Of a stretch of 8,460 nucleotides of DNA, positions 4,974-8,460 are shown one piece after another; the first letter of the stretch is position 1; each line of letters opens with the position of its first letter. Made by a program: the position numbers and the translations under genes. This DNA comes from a bacterium (GTDB taxonomy: Bacteria; Actinomycetota; Acidimicrobiia; Acidimicrobiales; CATQHL01), in contig JAPONU010000591.1 in NCBI GenBank assembly GCA_026713745.1, positions 1 to 8,460 on the forward strand. The letters run 5' to 3'. The notes beneath the pieces are model-generated. The model was not told the origin of the DNA and did not search any database. It saw only the letters and a list, made by a program, of their open reading frames with translations.

Positions 4974-7967
4974 CTATTGCTCCAGGGCAACGACCGCCGC
5001 TCTGAGTTCCGTCAGGTGAGTGGCCCTCACCGGTGTGACGCCCGCCCGGATCACCGTGTCGGTGTATAGAGGCGCGTCGCGTTTTGCAGCGACGTACACT
5101 TCCTGCAACGCTGTGCGGAGCTCCGTCACGTGCACGGCCTTAACGGGCGTTACGCCCACGTCTATCGTGGAATCCGTCCAAACAAATGCAGTCAGACCGA
5201 ACCGACTGCGAAGGCCATCGATCCGCGCACGGAGTTCCACTGTGTCGACAGCTCGAATGCTCTCCGACCCGAGAGAGTCGAACGTGAACGCGGCACCCGG
5301 CTGGTGTGCCGCCTCGCAAGCGGATGGTCGCCAGTTCCAATCGGGATCGCCGTACCTTGCTGCGTACTTGTACTTCATGTTGTAGCAGCGTGGCGCCGAC
5401 TGGTGAATCCGTATGGGCGGTAGCGGTGAACTGTAGTCCTGGTCCATCTCAAAGGAGTACGCGTCCTCGACTCGCTGTCCGTCCTTCGGGATGTTGTAGG
5501 GGTCGCTGGGACGGCGGACAATCCTGTCACTGTAGGTGGTGGTATGACAACTTCCGATAGGCGAATCGCCGGCGCATGCGCCAGTGGTGCAAACATCCGT
5601 CAATCGAATGCGCTTCCGCGCCTTGCCACAACCCACGATTCGGCGAACTGGGTTAAGACCGAGGCCTTGATAGTGGTCGCGTTCGACCACGACTAGAGTA
5701 GCATCGAAGAACTGGATCTGGCCCGTCGGACCGTCGCTACGCGTCTCGGTTTGGAACCAGAAGGGTGGGTGCGGACACGTGCCGGGAAGCGCATCAATGT
5801 AGCAGGTCGGGTCGTGCGACTTGCGCCAGTGTGGAACTGTCGATTGTGCATTGTCTGCGTCAACGTCGCTGATCGTATTCAAGAGCGCGGCCTGAAGACT
5901 AGGCGTCATCGACATAAAAGTGCGATTGTACCCTTCACCGCCACATGCTCCTTCGTCGTCCTCGTTGGGGGCGGGTTCGTCCTTTTGGCCGGTGATGGAG
6001 TAGAGCTTCGTAACGTGCCTCAGCATGGTGGAGTCACCCATACCGGATTTGTGGAGGCGATGCGTGTTCCAAATGAAGACCCACTTTGCTCCTACTGTGA
6101 GGGAATTCCAAGCCTGGCAGTCATTGCGTTTGTCCTTTCGCCGTGCCCAATCACATATGAGTCGATCTCGGCTCTGCTCTAACGTCTCCGTAGGATGCGC
6201 AGGGCCGCAGGCTGCGGGAGTCTCTGGCCCTGGCCCTGGGTTAGGGCCGCTCGTCGTAGGACGTGCGCCTTGGCTAACGCTCACGCCACGCGTCCCGATG
6301 GTTACCGTTCCGGAGCGCGAGTTGGTGCCACTGTTGGCCGTGACCGTGACCGTCACGGTGCCGTTGCCGGCGACGGTCGAGGGCGTCACCGTGAGCCAGT
6401 CCTGGTTGTCGCTCACCGAGTAGCTGCAGGCGGACGCCTCCTGTAACCTAACCATCGCCGATCCGCTGCTGCGTCCCAACGTCAGCGCTGCCGAGGACAC
6501 GCTGGGGGCGTTCGGGCACGTGATGCTCGTGTGGGACTGGGTGATGCTGACGCTCCGGGTTCCGATGGTCACAGTGCCCGACCGGGAGTTGGTGCCGGTG
6601 TTGTCCGTGAAGGTGACGGTCACCGTGGCGTTGCCGGCGACGGTCGACGGGCTCACCCCGAGCCACGAGCGGTTGTCGCTCACGGTGTAGCTGCAGCTCG
6701 ATGCCTCCTGTAGCGTCACCGTCGTGGACCCGCGGCCGCTGCCGACCGACAGCGAGGACGGCGACACCGACGGCGCGCTCGGGCACGGCGGGGACTGGGT
6801 AAGGCCGACGTTGCGGGTTCCGATGCGGACGGTCCCGGAGCGGGAGCTGGAGCTGGTGTTCGCCGTGAAGGTGACGGTCACCGTGGCGTTGCCGGCCACG
6901 GTCGACGGGCTCACCCCGAGCCACGAGCGGTTGTCGCTCACGGTGTAGCTGCAGCTCGATGCCTCCTGCAGCGTCACCGTCGTGGACCCGCGGCCGCTGC
7001 CGACCGACAGCGAGGACGGCGACACCGACGGCGCGCTCGGGCACTGGGTGAGGCCGACGTTGCGGGCTCCGATGCGGACGGTCCCAGACCGGGAGCTGGT
7101 GCTGGTATTCGCAGTGAACGTGACGGTCACCGTCGCGTTGCCGGCCACGGTCGACGGACTGACCCCGAGCCACGAGCGGTTGTCGGTCACGGTGTAGCTG
7201 CAGCTCGATGCCTCCTGCAACCGCACCGTCGTGGACCCGCGGCCGCTGCCGACCGACAGCGAGGACGGCGACACCGACGGCGCGCTCGGGCACGGAGGAG
7301 GTTGAATGACTGTCACACTGCGGCTACCGACGGTCACCGTCCCACGCCTCTCAGCACTCCCCGTGTTCCGCGTCGCCGTGACCGTCACCGTCCCGTTGCC
7401 TGCCACCGTCGAAGGGGTGACGGACAGCCAACTCCGGTTGTCGCGCACGGAGTACCGGCACGACGCCGGTGCGTACACGGTCAGTGTGCCCCTGCCTCCG
7501 CCAGCTGGCAACGTCAGCGGGTTCGGGGTGACGGCCGGCGACGGGGGGCACCCGCCCTGGCGCACGGTGAACGTCTGGCCGATGACGGTCACGGTGGCAC
7601 TCCGGCGGCTCGTACCGGTGTTCCCCGCCGCGGTGTAGTTCACCCAGACGCCCTGCTTGCTCGCGGTGAGCCACGAAGCCGAGCTGGTGACGTTCCCCGT
7701 CACCTCACCGCACGCGTTCGACGTGCAGGCGAACGTGCAGACCCCGTTGCTCGGGGGCGCCTGCCAGTCCCACTGGATCTGGAACCTGCCCGAACCACCC
7801 GCTACCCGCACGCTAGCCGATGTGGGCGATACGCGGTAGTTGCTGCACTGTCCCTGGACGAAGTTCTGCGGCGGGTTCTGAGCCCCCGCCTCGGCCGCCG
7901 CCAGCACCACCGCCGACCCGATGACCACCGCCGCCAGTTCTCGACACCACCGATTCCGCATCGACAT
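4974..7967 (-). CDS. Large secreted multi-BACON-domain protein with cysteine-rich region and C-terminal ELR repeats
   Basis: A 997-residue exported protein of unknown activity (numbering from ATG 7967; ATG 7961 has better spacing from GGGGAG, 9 nt against 3). Residues 1-29 are a signal peptide (RNRW, hydrophobic AAVVIGSAVVLAAA, cleavage likely at AGA before Q30). Residues 41-138 are a divergent Ig-like domain. Five BACON-type repeats follow at about 140-222, 226-307, 309-391, 395-477 and 484-566, each with the pattern C...P-S...SGRGS...C-S/R-Y-S/T-V-x-DN-x-x-W-L...TVAGN-x-TVTV and a closing strand ending in Q. Each of these five has two Cys exactly 30 residues apart, likely a disulfide. BACON domains are small beta-sandwiches thought to bind glycans or mucins. 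A Gly/Pro linker (570-584) leads to residues 585-895, with 12 Cys (587, 605, 617, 675, 722, 731, 780, 793, 798, 807, 861, 884), which I do not recognise. Residues 898-997 hold three AV(D/H)xTELR-like repeats. The stop is TAG. A surface binding or adhesion role is an inference. Confidence 0.85.
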   Translation of the reverse strand: MSMRNRWCRELAAVVIGSAVVLAAAEAGAQNPPQNFVQGQCSNYRVSPTSASVRVAGGSGRFQIQWDWQAPPSNGVCTFACTSNACGEVTGNVTSSASWLTASKQGVWVNYTAAGNTGTSRRSATVTVIGQTFTVRQGGCPPSPAVTPNPLTLPAGGGRGTLTVYAPASCRYSVRDNRSWLSVTPSTVAGNGTVTVTATRNTGSAERRGTVTVGSRSVTVIQPPPCPSAPSVSPSSLSVGSGRGSTTVRLQEASSCSYTVTDNRSWLGVSPSTVAGNATVTVTFTANTSTSSRSGTVRIGARNVGLTQCPSAPSVSPSSLSVGSGRGSTTVTLQEASSCSYTVSDNRSWLGVSPSTVAGNATVTVTFTANTSSSSRSGTVRIGTRNVGLTQSPPCPSAPSVSPSSLSVGSGRGSTTVTLQEASSCSYTVSDNRSWLGVSPSTVAGNATVTVTFTDNTGTNSRSGTVTIGTRSVSITQSHTSITCPNAPSVSSAALTLGRSSGSAMVRLQEASACSYSVSDNQDWLTVTPSTVAGNGTVTVTVTANSGTNSRSGTVTIGTRGVSVSQGARPTTSGPNPGPGPETPAACGPAHPTETLEQSRDRLICDWARRKDKRNDCQAWNSLTVGAKWVFIWNTHRLHKSGMGDSTMLRHVTKLYSITGQKDEPAPNEDDEGACGGEGYNRTFMSMTPSLQAALLNTISDVDADNAQSTVPHWRKSHDPTCYIDALPGTCPHPPFWFQTETRSDGPTGQIQFFDATLVVVERDHYQGLGLNPVRRIVGCGKARKRIRLTDVCTTGACAGDSPIGSCHTTTYSDRIVRRPSDPYNIPKDGQRVEDAYSFEMDQDYSSPLPPIRIHQSAPRCYNMKYKYAARYGDPDWNWRPSACEAAHQPGAAFTFDSLGSESIRAVDTVELRARIDGLRSRFGLTAFVWTDSTIDVGVTPVKAVHVTELRTALQEVYVAAKRDAPLYTDTVIRAGVTPVRATHLTELRAAVVALEQ
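4977..5276 (-). repeat. C-terminal module of three ELR repeats with 38-residue period
   Basis: Within the large protein, IRAVDTVELR, VKAVHVTELR and VRATHLTELR place their ELR glutamates at 911, 949 and 987, exactly 38 residues apart. WTD (930-932) and YTD (968-970) are also 38 apart, and GVTPV occurs twice before the second and third ELR. I recall similar 'AVHxTELRxAI' tails on secreted proteins of acidobacteria; the role is not established. The terminal position suggests a surface-sorting or anchoring module, but that is an inference. Confidence 0.6.
6519..7292 (-). repeat. Three near-identical tandem DNA repeats (249-267 bp) encoding BACON domains 3-5
   Basis: Units 7292-7044, 7043-6786 and 6785-6519 code for almost the same domain. 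A block of more than 60 nt (for example from 6727, 6985 and 7234, each starting gacccgcggccgctgccg and running to gggcac) is identical by eye in all three, and adjacent units differ only at scattered bases. The first and last BACON copies of the array (7550-7293 and 6518-6270) are clearly more diverged. This points to recent internal duplication or gene conversion. It is also a place where short-read assembly or recombination could change copy number. Confidence 0.85.
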
Positions 7968-7970
7968 CCG

Positions 7971-7976
7971 CTCCCC
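7971..7976 (-). promoter_or_regulatory. Ribosome binding site of the BACON gene (GGGGAG)
   Basis: GGGGAG on the minus strand precedes two in-frame ATGs at 7967 and 7961, by 3 and 9 nt respectively. The second is better placed, so the true N-terminus may lack the first two residues. Confidence 0.5.
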
Positions 7977-8103
7977 GCCGCCGCCGACGAACCGCCGACC
8001 GACTGCCGACGCGCACGTCCCGACGCCTCACTGCTGGATTCCTCGTTTGGCCGACGCCCGCCTCACCCTGGCCGACGCGCCGCATCTCCTCAGCTCACCC
8101 GAC

Positions 8104-8460
8104 TTACTGGTACACCGCGCGGATGTTCGTCAGCCGCGACCCGTCCCCGACGAACGCCGGCGCCGTGACCGTTCCCGGCAGGTGCGTCTGCGACTGGTGG
8201 GCCGGGTCCCCGATGCGGATGATGCCGGTCTCGGCGGCGACGCCGCCGTGCCCGATGTAGATGTTGTTGTCGCCCGTCAGGTGGAGGCTCCCGGCCTCGT
8301 ACCCCAGCGCGATGTTCGACGAGCCGATGTTGTACCGGAGCGCCCTGTAGCCGACCGCGGTGTTCCCGGAGCTGGCGGCGGTGACCGACAGCGCGTCAGC
8401 ACCGACGGCGACGTTCCGGCCGCCCGTCTGAAGGAACCGCAGCGCGTTGCTCCCCACCGC
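8104..8460 (-). CDS. YadA-like beta-roll / tail-fibre-like protein, C-terminal part
   Basis: The frame is open to the window edge and continues upstream of it, so only about the last 118 residues are seen. The visible part starts with left-handed beta-roll head repeats of the YadA/trimeric autotransporter type: GSNALRFLQTGG, then NVAVGADALS, NTAVGYRALR, NIALGYEAGS and NNIYIGHGG. These are followed by a GIIRIGDPAHQSQTHLPGTV segment and a closing AFVGDGSRLTNIRAVYQ. In many related bacterial and phage proteins this arrangement precedes an S74 intramolecular chaperone domain. Here the stop (8104-8106) comes at once, so no peptidase S74 domain is present. These repeats form trimeric fibres on cell surfaces or phage tails. 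The 136-bp gap to the co-directional BACON gene holds nothing distinct apart from that gene's ribosome binding site. A surface or fibre role is an inference from repeat type. Confidence 0.75.
   Translation of the reverse strand, partial: AVGSNALRFLQTGGRNVAVGADALSVTAASSGNTAVGYRALRYNIGSSNIALGYEAGSLHLTGDNNIYIGHGGVAAETGIIRIGDPAHQSQTHLPGTVTAPAFVGDGSRLTNIRAVYQ

Noticed and set aside
6519..7292. Tandem repeats considered as a CRISPR or satellite array
   Set aside because: Units are 249-267 bp with no spacer structure, and they code for a continuous domain repeat in a single reading frame.
6448..7293. 281-codon minus-strand frame with repeats inside the BACON array
   Set aside because: Its repeats only mirror the DNA repeats of the true BACON frame. 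The product is Arg/Gln/His-rich and lacks a signal peptide or any known fold.
7302..8168. 288-codon plus-strand frame over the start of the BACON gene and the intergenic gap
   Set aside because: Low-complexity Arg/Pro/His translation antisense to two well-supported genes.

Overview
The window is GC-rich bacterial DNA and looks like the edge of an accessory region. The left half (about 1-4190) is a pile-up of broken insertion sequences. The right half (about 4114-8460) holds three genes on the minus strand that all look like exported or surface proteins. No rRNA, tRNA or CRISPR was seen. Several traits together suggest an acidobacterium, perhaps of the Vicinamibacteria type: tandem BACON (Ig-like) domains with a C-terminal 'AVHxTELR' repeat module, beside a YadA-like beta-roll protein. 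That assignment rests on recalled family distributions and is an inference.

Left half. On the minus strand, 515-1806 is a partial IS21-family element: a frameshifted istA that loses its C-terminus, with typical IS21 end repeats at 1754-1797. The istB partner is absent. The end appears to lie inside the N-terminus of an IS256-like transposase (1807-1985). Next to that is the C-terminus of another DDE transposase (2017-2291). The stretch 2346-3071 has no convincing intact gene, only a decayed minus-strand reading frame and a possible solitary IS3-type terminus. A second, different IS21-family istA (3082 to about 4185, plus strand) has an internal deletion and at least two frame changes. It collides tail-to-tail with the first surface-protein gene.

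Right half, in minus-strand transcription order. A YadA-like beta-roll (tail-fibre-like) protein enters from beyond 8460 and stops at 8104. A large secreted protein (4974-7967, 997 residues) has a signal peptide, six BACON-type Ig-like domains, a proline-glycine linker, a cysteine-rich region I do not recognise, and a C-terminal module of three repeats with an exact 38-residue period. A small outer-membrane beta-barrel protein follows (4114-4821). Its natural barrel end (GWRF) runs on into about 34 extra codons that are mostly antisense to the IS21 remnant. The three genes are co-directional, with gaps of 136 bp (8104 gene to BACON gene) and about 150 bp (BACON gene to barrel start). They could form a surface locus, but nothing in the sequence proves they work together.

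Composition changes inside the large gene: the BACON array is about two-thirds GC in the lines counted, while the downstream cysteine-rich part and the barrel gene are near 50-53%. I found no convincing defence, biosynthetic or regulatory system. The points most worth a second look are the unrecognised cysteine-rich domain and its modular architecture, the near-identical BACON repeats, and the barrel gene that lost its stop to an IS remnant.
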